From Gammaproteobacteria bacterium (lineage in GTDB: Bacteria; Pseudomonadota; Gammaproteobacteria; SMWH01): DNA of 5,349 nt. The stretch spans positions 1-5,349 of the forward strand of contig SMWH01000064.1 in the NCBI GenBank assembly GCA_004357005.1, written 5' to 3'. A program made the translations under genes and the position numbers. Positions 1 to 4,831 of this stretch are shown in pieces. The notes under the pieces were generated by a model. The model worked only from the letters and a program-made list of their open reading frames with translations. It was not told where the DNA came from and did not search any database. Every line of letters begins with the position of its first letter. The stretch's first letter is position 1.

Positions 1-163
1 CAAACAGGAAGGCTGGACCCTGGGCGTGAACTACTACGTCAATCCGAAACTGCGATTCATGGCCAACCTGCTCAACGTCAAAACGGAAGATTCCGAAATC
101 ACCCTGGATGGGGAACACGAAAGCATCGGCATCGCCCAGTTCCGCATGTCAGTGGATTTCTGA
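1..163 (+). CDS. C-terminal end of an OprP/OprO-type phosphate-selective porin (partial)
   Basis: The frame starting at base 2 is open from the left edge and stops at 161-163, giving the last 53 residues of a protein that begins outside the window. The residues alternate polar and hydrophobic as in beta strands (WTLGVNYYVNP, then LRFMANLLNV), and the chain ends in a strand (FRMSVDF) with a terminal phenylalanine, the usual signal for outer-membrane barrel insertion by BAM. The pattern of a strand with 'NP..RFM.N' followed by a final 'Q.R..VDF' strand is typical of the OprP/OprO (Porin_O_P) family, which forms anion or phosphate channels in the outer membrane. Its position directly before ppx and ppk sequences fits a phosphate-acquisition cluster. 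The family call is inferred from the C-terminus and context only; another 16-stranded porin is possible. Confidence 0.72.
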   Translation, partial: KQEGWTLGVNYYVNPKLRFMANLLNVKTEDSEITLDGEHESIGIAQFRMSVDF

Positions 164-184
164 AGCCTGCGGCGGAATCCCTCC

Positions 185-213
185 AGCGCGTGCCCGGCTC
201 GACCGGGCGCTTT
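185..213 (+). terminator. Possible intrinsic terminator after the porin gene
   Basis: GCCCGG at 192-197 and CCGGGC at 203-208 form a perfect 6-bp stem with a 5-base loop. AGC (185-187) and GCT (209-211) could extend it across a small bulge, and a short run of T (211-213) follows. It starts 22 bases after the porin stop codon. The T-run is weak, so termination may be only partial. Confidence 0.35.
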
Positions 214-239
214 CTGCCACGCTCCTTGCCAACATAGCG

Positions 240-257
240 TTGACAGTGCGTTAACAT
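240..257 (-). promoter_or_regulatory. Possible Pho-box-like site upstream of ppx
   Basis: Read on the minus strand, this segment is ATGTTAA-CGCA-CTGTCAA, two 7-base half sites with the 4-base spacing of a PhoB box (consensus CTGTCAT-N4-CTGTCAT). The second half matches 6 of 7 positions and the first 4 of 7. On the plus strand the same bases begin with TTGACA, a perfect -35 hexamer, but I see no -10 at normal spacing. The location between a phosphate porin and ppx makes PhoB control plausible. However, the orientation is opposite to ppx, so this is a weak inference. Confidence 0.25.
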
Positions 258-284
258 TGCGCCGATGCCAGACACGTCCAACCG

Positions 285-683
285 TTGGCCGTGAGAACGG
301 TCCTGCAAAAGCTCCCGATTCCCGGTTTCCGGGCCGCGGCCCATCACGACGAACAGATGTTCGCCGCCGTGGACCTGGGCTCCAACAGCTTCCACATGAT
401 CGTGGCGCGCCACAAACACGGCGAACTCGTCGTCATTGATCGGATCCGGGAAATGGTGCGGTTGGCCGCGGGTCTGGGCGACACCGGAAACCTCACCGAC
501 GAAGGGCGCGAACGCGCACTCGAGAGCCTGGCCCGCTTTGGCCAACGCCTGGAAGAAGTACCCGAATCCAACGTGCGCGCGGCAGCGACCAACACGCTTC
601 GGCTCACCCGCAATCCCCGGGCTTTTTTGCGCGATGCCGAGGCAGCGTTAGGACATCATAAGCCGGCGTCAGGGTTGAATTGA
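285..683 (+). pseudogene. ppx: Truncated exopolyphosphatase (Ppx/GppA family), N-terminal part only
   Basis: Exopolyphosphatase removes terminal phosphates from polyphosphate. The frame carries the diagnostic first phosphate-binding loop of the ASKHA fold, AAVDLGSNSFHMIVAR (about residues 27-42). It continues co-linearly with Ppx through 'AAGLGDTGNLTDEGRERALESL', 'AATNTLRLTRNPRAFL' and 'AEAALGH' (about residue 124), just before the expected 'P-I-E-(V/I)-I-S-G-x-E-E' block. There the homology stops abruptly: a few unrelated codons follow and the frame ends at 681-683. A normal Ppx is about 500 residues, so roughly three quarters is missing, including the second phosphate loop and the catalytic glutamate region, and the product cannot be active. 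The start is uncertain: TTG 285, GTG 291 and ATG 357 are in frame, none with a strong ribosome binding site. The bases from about 662 on belong to ppk in another frame. Confidence 0.85.
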
Positions 684-1126
684 TCGTGCGCGACACCTGC
701 CGCCTGCGGCCGGGTATTCCCGGACTTTCCAACAACATCCACGTGATCAGCATCGTCGGACGCTTTCTGGAACACGCTCGTGTTTACTATTTCCGCAATG
801 GCGGGGACGAGGAGTACTACATCGGCTCCGCCGATTGCATGAAACGCAATCTGGAGCGCCGGGTCGAGACCCTTGTGCCGGTGGAGGATCCGGAGCTGCG
901 TCAACAGTTGCGCAAGATGCTGGAGATCCAGTTGTACGATCATCGCAGCGCCTGGGACATGCAGCCGGATGGCAGCTACGTTCAGCGCCAACCACGCAAG
1001 GAAAAGGAAAAGCGCGGTTCCCATGACAAGTTGATCCGGATGACGGCCAGGCTGGCCCGGGACAGCCACAATCACCCCAAAGGCAAACCGCGAACGGTCA
1101 GGAATATCGGGCCAAACCGCGCGTGA
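662..1126 (+). pseudogene. ppk: Polyphosphate kinase C-terminal fragment
   Basis: Polyphosphate kinase 1 makes polyphosphate reversibly from ATP. The reading frame from 662 matches the C2 domain of Ppk1: 'AGVRVELIVRDTCRLRPGIPGLS', then 'VISIVGRFLEHARVYYF', 'YIGSADCMKRNLERRVE', 'PVEDPELRQQL' and the late 'MQPDGSYVQR'. The histidine in GRFLEHAR corresponds to a conserved active-site residue of the family. The enzyme is normally about 690 residues. Only the last ~155 are present; the N, H and C1 domains with the autophosphorylated histidine are absent. An in-frame stop (TAA, 659-661) lies immediately upstream, so translation could start only at an internal codon such as TTG 680, and no function is expected. 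The stop codon overlaps the sixA start (GTGA, 1123-1126), a normal operon arrangement, so this end of the gene is undisturbed. Confidence 0.88.
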
Positions 1127-1635
1127 ACCGCCGTTTGCTCCTGCTGCGCCACGCCAAGTCCGATTGGGATACTGACGCACCCGGTGATTTCGAGCGCCCC
1201 CTGGCCAAACGGGGCCGCCGGGACGCGCCACGAATCGGACAGTGGCTCTCAGAACGCCCCGAACTGCATCCTGGTCTCGTCATCGCGTCCCCGGCGGAAA
1301 GGGCGCGAGAAACGGTTGTGCTGGTGCTGGAGACCATTGGCGGAGACAAGGTCGATATCACCTGGGACCAGCGCATCTACGGCGCCAGCCCCGGTGAGTT
1401 GATCGAGGTCTTGAAGGAAGTACCCGCCGAGACCGGCAGCGTCATGCTGCTGGGCCACAACCCCGGGCTGGAACAGCTACTGGGCATCTTGTGCCCGGAC
1501 GTGGAAATGTCAGCCGGGGGCAAGCTCTTCCCCACAGGAACCCTGGCGTACATACAACTGGCCGGCCATTTCGCCGACCTGGAACCCGGCACCGGGGTGC
1601 TGGAAAAAATCATCCGCCCCCGCGAGCTGGATTGA
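1123..1635 (+). CDS. sixA: SixA-type phosphohistidine phosphatase (histidine phosphatase superfamily)
   Basis: This intact 170-residue protein is close to the length of known SixA proteins (about 160). The N-terminus has the catalytic RHG-type motif as LLLLRHAKSDW, with the nucleophilic His10 after Arg9. A conserved SPAERARET block (residues 56-64) supplies the phosphate-binding arginine, and the second active-site histidine is His112 in LLGHNPGLE. E. coli SixA dephosphorylates phosphohistidine on a phosphotransfer protein (ArcB HPt domain, or the nitrogen PTS protein NPr); the substrate here is unknown. The GTG start at 1123 is chosen because it overlaps the ppk stop as GTGA, indicating translational coupling. 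SixA-like genes next to ppk and ppx are a recurring arrangement. If the ppx/ppk junction is real, sixA is the first intact gene of the former operon. Confidence 0.88.
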   Translation: MNRRLLLLRHAKSDWDTDAPGDFERPLAKRGRRDAPRIGQWLSERPELHPGLVIASPAERARETVVLVLETIGGDKVDITWDQRIYGASPGELIEVLKEVPAETGSVMLLGHNPGLEQLLGILCPDVEMSAGGKLFPTGTLAYIQLAGHFADLEPGTGVLEKIIRPRELD

Positions 1636-1640
1636 GTGGT

Positions 1641-1661
1641 CGAAAATCAGGCCGCGGCCTG
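1641..1661 (-). terminator. Possible intrinsic terminator overlapping the end of the acyltransferase gene
   Basis: CAGGCCGCGGCCTG at 1648-1661 is a perfect 14-bp palindrome. On the minus strand it can fold as a 5-bp stem with a CGCG loop, followed directly by ATTTTC. It overlaps the last codons and the TGA stop (1649-1647) of the minus-strand gene. The T-run is short, so this is a modest candidate. No equivalent T-run exists for sixA on the plus strand. Confidence 0.35.
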
Positions 1662-2633
1662 GTCAGGCTGCGGTGTCAGATAACGGTCGCGTTTACGTGC
1701 CTTGAGGTGGGACAGATCAAGCATGATGAACCCGTCGATGCAGCGGCCGAAATCCTGATCCACGCTGAAGTCGAAGAACCGCACACCTTCGCGTTCGCAA
1801 AGACCCGCATACTGTTTGTAGAGCACGGGGATGCTCACGCCAAGTGCGCTGAGTTCCTTTTTGAGGGTCTTCAGGTCCCGGTTGTAGTCAAAACCGCTGA
1901 ACAGTTCCCGGTGACGCCGGTGATCTGTTTCACTCAGGCGCAGGGGGCGGCGCGCCGAGACGACTCCAGCCTGGGCGCCAAAGTGGCGCCGGAAAAAATA
2001 CACCAGCATGTGACGTGCTTTTTCCGGGAGTTGCGCGCTGATGCTGACCGGGCCGAACAGATAGCGCAGCCGCGGGTGTTCCATCAAATAGGCGCCGATG
2101 CCATACCACAGACAATCCAGCCCCCTCGAGCCCCAGTAACGCGGTTGGATGAAACTCCGGCCCAGTTCGAGGCCGTGTTCGAAGAAAGGCTCAAAACGCG
2201 GATCGAAGTCGAACAGACTGGCGGTATACAGGGCCTCGAGGCCGTAACGCCGGATCAACGAGCCCGCTTGGGCAATACGATAGGCACCGACCACTTCCCG
2301 CGCATCGTCGTCCCACAGCAGCAGGTGTTCGTAATAGTCGTCGTATTCGTCAAGGTCGTAGGCCTTGCCGGTGCCCTCGCCCACGCGACGAAAACTCAAC
2401 TCCCGTAATCGCCCGATCTCCCGGCGCAAAGCGCAGTCGCCGCCCAGGTGAATGAGATAGATGCTCTTGCCGTCCCCCGTGCTGCCCAGTCGGCGGTGGG
2501 TGTCCAGTTCAGCCTGAAGACGTTTCCTGTTCTCGGGCCGCGCTACCCGCGAACCGGTCCAGGCGTTACGAAGCGCCTGCAAGGTTGCTGAACGGTACAT
2601 GTGAGTAATGACGCGATGGAGCGTGTCAGTCAT
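1647..2633 (-). CDS. GNAT-family N-acyltransferase of the OlsB / COG3176 'hemolysin' type
   Basis: The 328-residue product has the hallmark sequence of the acyl-ACP-dependent GNAT family (Acetyltransf_5): LSFRRVGEGTGKAYDLDEYDDYYEHLLLWD (residues 79-108), then VVGAYRI (114-120), the ELGRSFIQPRYWGSRGLDCLW block (156-176) and YLFGPVSIS (191-199). Family members include OlsB, which N-acylates ornithine with a 3-hydroxy-fatty acid to make lyso-ornithine lipid, and the matching half of OlsF. Many related proteins have no assigned substrate. There is no fused PlsC O-acyltransferase domain here, so only the N-acylation step is represented. The enzyme should act at the inner face of the cytoplasmic membrane. 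The annotated ATG lacks a clear ribosome binding site, and Met12 (codon at 2600-2598) is an alternative. The gene lies 32 bases after a small membrane-protein gene on the same strand, probably co-transcribed. Confidence 0.8.
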   Translation of the reverse strand: MTDTLHRVITHMYRSATLQALRNAWTGSRVARPENRKRLQAELDTHRRLGSTGDGKSIYLIHLGGDCALRREIGRLRELSFRRVGEGTGKAYDLDEYDDYYEHLLLWDDDAREVVGAYRIAQAGSLIRRYGLEALYTASLFDFDPRFEPFFEHGLELGRSFIQPRYWGSRGLDCLWYGIGAYLMEHPRLRYLFGPVSISAQLPEKARHMLVYFFRRHFGAQAGVVSARRPLRLSETDHRRHRELFSGFDYNRDLKTLKKELSALGVSIPVLYKQYAGLCEREGVRFFDFSVDQDFGRCIDGFIMLDLSHLKARKRDRYLTPQPDQAAA

Positions 2634-2665
2634 GAAACGAAACTACACACGGCACACCATGGATC

Positions 2666-2851
2666 CTATTCACGATGATAGAGAAACCAGCCACCCGCAG
2701 CGGTGCCGGCTCCGACCAGCAACAACAAAAACTGCAACCAGCCGAAGGTGTTCACGTCCGAACCGTAGCCGATCATGTCAGCCAGCAATGACACGAGCAC
2801 CAGGCCCGCACCGGCGACCATCATCAACAATCCGAGTAACGCGTAGGACAT
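2666..2851 (-). CDS. Small two-helix membrane protein of unknown function
   Basis: This 61-residue protein is not one I recognise. It consists almost entirely of two predicted transmembrane helices (about residues 3-27 and 36-57), joined by a short polar loop (IGYGSDVNTFG), and ends in a charged tail (YHRE). The helices are rich in Gly and Ala (VAGAGLVLV; LLVGAGTAAGG), which suggests close helix packing. The ATG at 2851 is preceded by GGGGAG (2862-2857) at 5-base spacing, a strong ribosome binding site that supports a real gene. The acyltransferase gene begins 32 bases downstream on the same strand, so both probably form one operon. A role beside a membrane-lipid enzyme is conceivable, but nothing in the sequence shows it. 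Confidence 0.65.
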   Translation of the reverse strand: MSYALLGLLMMVAGAGLVLVSLLADMIGYGSDVNTFGWLQFLLLLVGAGTAAGGWFLYHRE

Positions 2852-2932
2852 ATGTTCTCCCCTGTTCGGGCGGGGTCAGGATAGGGCAATTTGGCGCTTG
2901 CGGCCAATGCCCGGGGTCCCGTTGAGCGCTGG

Positions 2933-2960
2933 TTGACCCGCCACGTGCAGGCGGCACAAT
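2933..2960 (+). promoter_or_regulatory. Possible sigma-70 promoter for the FkbM gene
   Basis: A TTGACC element beginning near 2933 is followed after about 16 bases by CACAAT, a 4/6 match to the -10 consensus. Transcription would start within a few bases of the ATG at 2969, giving a nearly leaderless mRNA, consistent with the missing ribosome binding site. With only two moderate matches in GC-rich sequence, this is weak. Confidence 0.22.
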
Positions 2961-2968
2961 GGCAACGC

Positions 2969-3787
2969 ATGAACATCGCGGGCAAACTACGTTATGCGTT
3001 CCGGGCTTCCCGGAAGAGTTCCTCGATCGCCGTCAGCCCCCTGGCGGGTTCCCTGTTTTTCCTCGTTCCTCAACGAGTTTCCACGTGGCTCCAGTCTGCC
3101 TGCCATTACCGCTATCGAAACCTGGAATTCTTCGCCCGTCAAATCGACTGGGGACCCGTCGATCAGGTGTTGCTGGGCAGGGAGTACGGTTTTGCCGAGA
3201 GCCTGCTTCAGGGATGCCCGCAACCCAGGATCGTTGACCTGGGCGCGAACATCGGCGCCTTTGCGCTGGCGATGTTCGACATGAACCCGTCGGCGACCAT
3301 CTATTCCGTCGAAGCAAGTCCCAAAGTCTTTGAAATGTTGCAGCGAAACCGCCGGGCAAACCCGGGCCTAGACTGGCATATTTTCCACTTCGCCATGTGG
3401 ATCAGTACTGGACAGGTCAGGTTCCAACCCGGGAAAGATTCCGGCGCAGTCGGCACAGTAAGTCAAGACGGTCCCGAAATCCTGAATTCAATCAGTCTGC
3501 AACAGTTTCTTGATGACCACGTACCGGGGAATATCGATCTGCTCAAGATGGATATTGAGGGGGCTGAGGAAGGTGTTCTGTCCAGCAGTGGAGAAACGCT
3601 GAAACGTGTCGAGCAGATGGTTTTGCAGATTCATCCCGGGGTCGTCGACGTGGAGAGGGTCTATTGCCTGTTGCAGGAAGAATTCAACTTTCTTTACCGG
3701 GTACCGGATACGGTTCCTCCGAACCCACTGATCGTTGCCACCCGCAAGCCACAGGGCCCTCCGCTCGAAGGGTTCTGGGCGCGATAG
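2969..3787 (+). CDS. FkbM-family SAM-dependent methyltransferase
   Basis: The product is 272 residues from the ATG at 2969. It has the Rossmann-fold motif I IVDLGANIGAFAL (residues 88-100), the acidic end of strand 2 in SVEASPKVFEMLQRN (113-127), and the FkbM-specific block IDLLKMDIEGAEEGVL (189-204). FkbM enzymes are O-methyltransferases named after a tacrolimus biosynthesis protein; many bacterial members methylate sugars of polysaccharides or lipid-linked glycans. The substrate here is unknown, and no glycosyltransferase or NRPS/PKS gene is nearby. The residues before motif I include a hydrophobic stretch (SPLAGSLFFLVP) that may be part of the fold rather than a membrane anchor. The frame is open upstream to a TTG at 2891, which would add 26 residues, and a GTG at 2945 is another option. 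ATG is preferred, though its ribosome binding site is poor. The gene is divergent from the small membrane-protein operon. Confidence 0.85.
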   Translation: MNIAGKLRYAFRASRKSSSIAVSPLAGSLFFLVPQRVSTWLQSACHYRYRNLEFFARQIDWGPVDQVLLGREYGFAESLLQGCPQPRIVDLGANIGAFALAMFDMNPSATIYSVEASPKVFEMLQRNRRANPGLDWHIFHFAMWISTGQVRFQPGKDSGAVGTVSQDGPEILNSISLQQFLDDHVPGNIDLLKMDIEGAEEGVLSSSGETLKRVEQMVLQIHPGVVDVERVYCLLQEEFNFLYRVPDTVPPNPLIVATRKPQGPPLEGFWAR

Positions 3788-3887
3788 CAACCCATCCACC
3801 AGAACAGCGGGTTCCTTGAGAACGCCGCCGCTCCGGGCTTCAGTGCTTTTAGGCACATCGCCATGTGGGTCCATCCCTTCCGGCCAC

Positions 3888-3997
3888 AGGTGTTACCTAT
3901 GTGCCCGGTATAGACCCCCGTTGATTTTGGTGGGCCGTGTAGGATTCGAACCTACGACCAGCGGGTTAAAAGCCCCAAGAGCGTGTTTGTAACACCT
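3888..3997. repeat. 9-bp inverted repeat flanking the tRNA fragment
   Basis: AGGTGTTAC at 3888-3896 and GTAACACCT at 3989-3997 are exact reverse complements and bracket the partial tRNA gene with 92 bases between them. The left copy continues as TGTTACCTATGTGCCCGG, which resembles from memory the ends of some insertion sequences (IS481/IS21-like). No transposase is present in this interval. The arms could be recombinase or IS end remnants, or chance. Confidence 0.35.
3928..3975 (-). pseudogene. tRNA-Lys(UUU) 3' fragment, probable integration (att) site
   Basis: On the minus strand the sequence contains, in order: an anticodon loop CTTTTAA (anticodon UUU, 3970-3968), the 3' side of the anticodon stem CCCGC, variable loop TGGTC, a perfect T-arm GTAGG-TTCGAAT-CCTAC (3955-3939), the acceptor 3' strand ACGGCCC, and ACCA ending at 3928. 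On the 5' side only three anticodon-stem bases (GGG) can pair. The rest of that strand, the D-arm and the 5' acceptor strand are absent, so this cannot be a working tRNA. Tyrosine-recombinase elements commonly integrate at the anticodon or T-arm region of tRNA genes and leave exactly such a 3' copy at one end. The polarity implies the inserted element lies to the right (above 3976), with the intact tRNA-Lys gene beyond the window. Confidence 0.8.
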
Positions 3998-4036
3998 TGA
4001 ATCAACAGGTTACGTTATGAACTACTGTATGTAACC
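3989..4036. repeat. Cluster of GTAAC/GTTAC inverted repeats beside the att site
   Basis: GTAAC (3989-3993), GGTTAC (4008-4013) and GTAACC (4031-4036) occur within 48 bases. The last two form a perfect 6-bp inverted repeat with 17 bases between them. The segment looks less GC-rich than the flanking genes. Closely spaced short repeats next to a tRNA attachment core are what one expects of arm-type integrase or excisionase binding sites, but no integrase gene is in view. Confidence 0.3.
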
Positions 4037-4071
4037 GCAGGTAAACGAGGGTGAAAGTAGGTAGTTGAAGT

Positions 4072-4096
4072 AAAAAAACGGTCACTCTGAGAGTGA
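4072..4096 (-). terminator. Intrinsic terminator, minus strand
   Basis: TCACTCT (4082-4088) and AGAGTGA (4090-4096) are 7-bp inverted arms around one base. In RNA this gives a 5-bp stem with a 5-base loop. On the minus strand the hairpin is followed after CCG by seven consecutive T (4078-4072). The stem is short, but the U-tract is good. It lies just after the minus-strand membrane-protein remnant ending at 4098 and could also end transcription of the MAPEG gene. Confidence 0.5.
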
Positions 4097-4097
4097 T

Positions 4098-4208
4098 TCA
4101 ACCCGCAAACGAGTAAGCGGCGATTACATAACCGATCAGCCCCCCGACTAGACCGCCCCCGACCAAGGCTAGGAAAGGGGCGCACCGTTTACCCAGCGAA
4201 CCGAGGGG
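4098..4208 (-). pseudogene. Remnant of a small glycine-zipper membrane protein
   Basis: The minus-strand frame between stops at 4211-4209 and 4100-4098 encodes 36 residues ending in a convincing membrane helix: APFLALVGGGLVGGLIGYV followed by IAAYSFAG and a stop. The GGGLVGGLIG pattern is a glycine zipper. There is no ATG, GTG or early TTG in the frame, and the preceding in-frame stop cuts off any N-terminus. The sequence before that stop, in the same frame, reads GAHHWWAE. The gene may have been broken by a point mutation or frameshift, or the resemblance may be chance. The terminator-like hairpin directly after its stop favours a former gene. I do not recognise the family. Confidence 0.35.
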
Positions 4209-4235
4209 TCACTCTGCCCACCAGTGGTGCGCCCC
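4177..4235. repeat. 10-bp inverted repeat, GGGGCGCACC / GGTGCGCCCC
   Basis: The arms at 4177-4186 and 4226-4235 are exact reverse complements, 39 bases apart. A direct repeat GGTCACTCTG also links this area (4207-4216) with the terminator region (4080-4089). The repeats lie across the decayed small membrane-protein gene. Their function is unclear. Confidence 0.4.
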
Positions 4236-4290
4236 ACGAAAACTACGGACACAGCAGGGCCAGGACGGCGGCTTTCAGGTCCACGGATAC

Positions 4291-4710
4291 TCAGAACACC
4301 TGCAATGCCAGACGTGCCCACATGAACCAGACCACGAAACAGCTGGCCAGGAACACGGGAAAACGGTGGAAAACCTTGTTGTAGGTCACATGGATAAAAC
4401 TGTGCAGGTAACGCAGGACGACGAATGCCCAAGCCCCGGCCAGGTAAACCGCATCCACTTGATCCATGGCGTACAAAAGCACGGCCAGCACGTAGAACAA
4501 CATCGGGAACTCCAGCAGGTTCTGAAGGTTGTCGGATGGCCCGGCGACGGGCTGTAGCTCAGCTATGGCCCCCGCCCTGTTTTTGATGCGCTGGGGGTGT
4601 ATTCGGTGCTGTTTCATGAAACGGATGCGAAGCACGGACATGATCGTCCAGACGATGAGAGTGAGCACGATGAGGGCGAATACTGGTGTCAGTATGGTTT
4701 CCCGAGGCAT
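4291..4710 (-). CDS. MAPEG-family membrane protein
   Basis: The 139-residue protein has the size and four-helix plan of the MAPEG family (microsomal glutathione S-transferases and eicosanoid/glutathione enzymes; bacterial members are mostly uncharacterised). Hydrophobic segments lie at about residues 7-29, 68-83, 89-107 and 117-138. Family motifs are visible: SDNLQNLLEFPMLFY (59-73), with the conserved N-x-x-E-x-P that contributes to the glutathione site, and LRYLHSFIHVTYNKVFHR (99-116). It should be an inner-membrane protein, possibly a glutathione-dependent transferase or peroxidase. The ATG at 4710 is chosen because GGAGG (4720-4716) sits 5 bases upstream; a GTG two codons earlier would overlap that site. 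It stands alone on the minus strand, with a possible -10 (TATCAT, 4748-4743) upstream. Confidence 0.85.
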   Translation of the reverse strand: MPRETILTPVFALIVLTLIVWTIMSVLRIRFMKQHRIHPQRIKNRAGAIAELQPVAGPSDNLQNLLEFPMLFYVLAVLLYAMDQVDAVYLAGAWAFVVLRYLHSFIHVTYNKVFHRFPVFLASCFVVWFMWARLALQVF

Positions 4711-4742
4711 CTTCACCTCCCTGAAGTCGGTTCCAGAACGGG

Positions 4743-4748
4743 ATGATA
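4743..4748 (-). promoter_or_regulatory. Possible -10 element of the MAPEG gene
   Basis: TATCAT on the minus strand matches the sigma-70 -10 consensus at 5 of 6 positions, 32 bases before the ATG. No good -35 hexamer is present at 16-18 bases, which could fit an activator-dependent promoter. The 18-bp palindrome at 4770-4787 lies where such a regulator would bind. Confidence 0.3.
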
Positions 4749-4769
4749 ACCGTGACCCGGCCTATGGTG

Positions 4770-4787
4770 GTGTCCTAATTAGGACAC
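4770..4787. promoter_or_regulatory. Perfect 18-bp palindrome GTGTCCTAATTAGGACAC
   Basis: The 18 bases are identical to their reverse complement. The site lies 60 bases upstream of the MAPEG start and about 120 bases before the IS3 orfA. Two readings are possible: a dimeric repressor or activator operator for the MAPEG promoter, or part of the IS left terminus, since the inner 16 bases start with TG and end with CA as IS3 ends do. The other IS end is outside the window, so the choice cannot be made here. Confidence 0.5.
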
Positions 4788-4799
4788 TACCTCGCGCCG

Positions 4800-4831
4800 C
4801 GAATAGTTGACAATACCCCGAATAGTTGACA
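4800..4831 (+). repeat. Tandem 13-bp direct repeat CGAATAGTTGACA, 19-bp period
   Basis: CGAATAGTTGACA occurs at 4800-4812 and again at 4819-4831, separated by ATACCC. The 19-bp period is close to two helical turns, so a protein would meet both on one face of the DNA. Each copy contains TTGACA, a perfect -35 hexamer, but I find no good -10 at 17 bases. It may be a transposase binding site in the IS terminus or a regulatory site for orfA. Confidence 0.5.

Noticed and set aside
99..545. Minus-strand open frame of 148 codons across the porin-ppx region
   Set aside because: It is antisense to the Ppx phosphate-loop region, crosses an intergenic terminator-like element, and has no motif.
656..1231. 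Minus-strand open frame of 191 codons opposite ppk and sixA
   Set aside because: It is antisense to the well-supported Ppk C2 domain and the SixA N-terminus, with no family motif.
1491..2408. Plus-strand open frame of 305 codons opposite the acyltransferase
   Set aside because: It overlaps sixA and lies antisense to a gene with clear GNAT motifs. Its sequence is low in recognisable structure and it has no ribosome binding site; it is a shadow of GC-rich codon usage.
3735..3992. Plus-strand open frame of 85 codons ending in RVGFEPTTSGLKAPR
   Set aside because: The 'VGFEPTT' peptide is the well-known artefact of translating the antisense of a tRNA T-arm; the frame simply crosses the tRNA fragment.
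3928..4000. A complete functional tRNA-Lys gene
   Set aside because: No D-arm or 5' acceptor strand complementary to ACGGCCC is found on the expected side, and only three anticodon-stem pairs form.
4000..4240. A CRISPR array or defence-type repeat cassette
   Set aside because: The repeats are short (6-10 bp), irregular in spacing and mixed in orientation; there is no repeat-spacer periodicity and no cas or defence gene nearby.
4169..4432. Minus-strand open frame of 87 codons overlapping the end of the MAPEG gene
   Set aside because: It overlaps the MAPEG C-terminus in another frame, is rich in Arg/Pro/Gly without pattern, and has no ribosome binding site.
4529..4810. Plus-strand open frame of 93 codons opposite the MAPEG gene
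   Set aside because: It is antisense to conserved MAPEG helices and runs through the palindrome and intergenic DNA.
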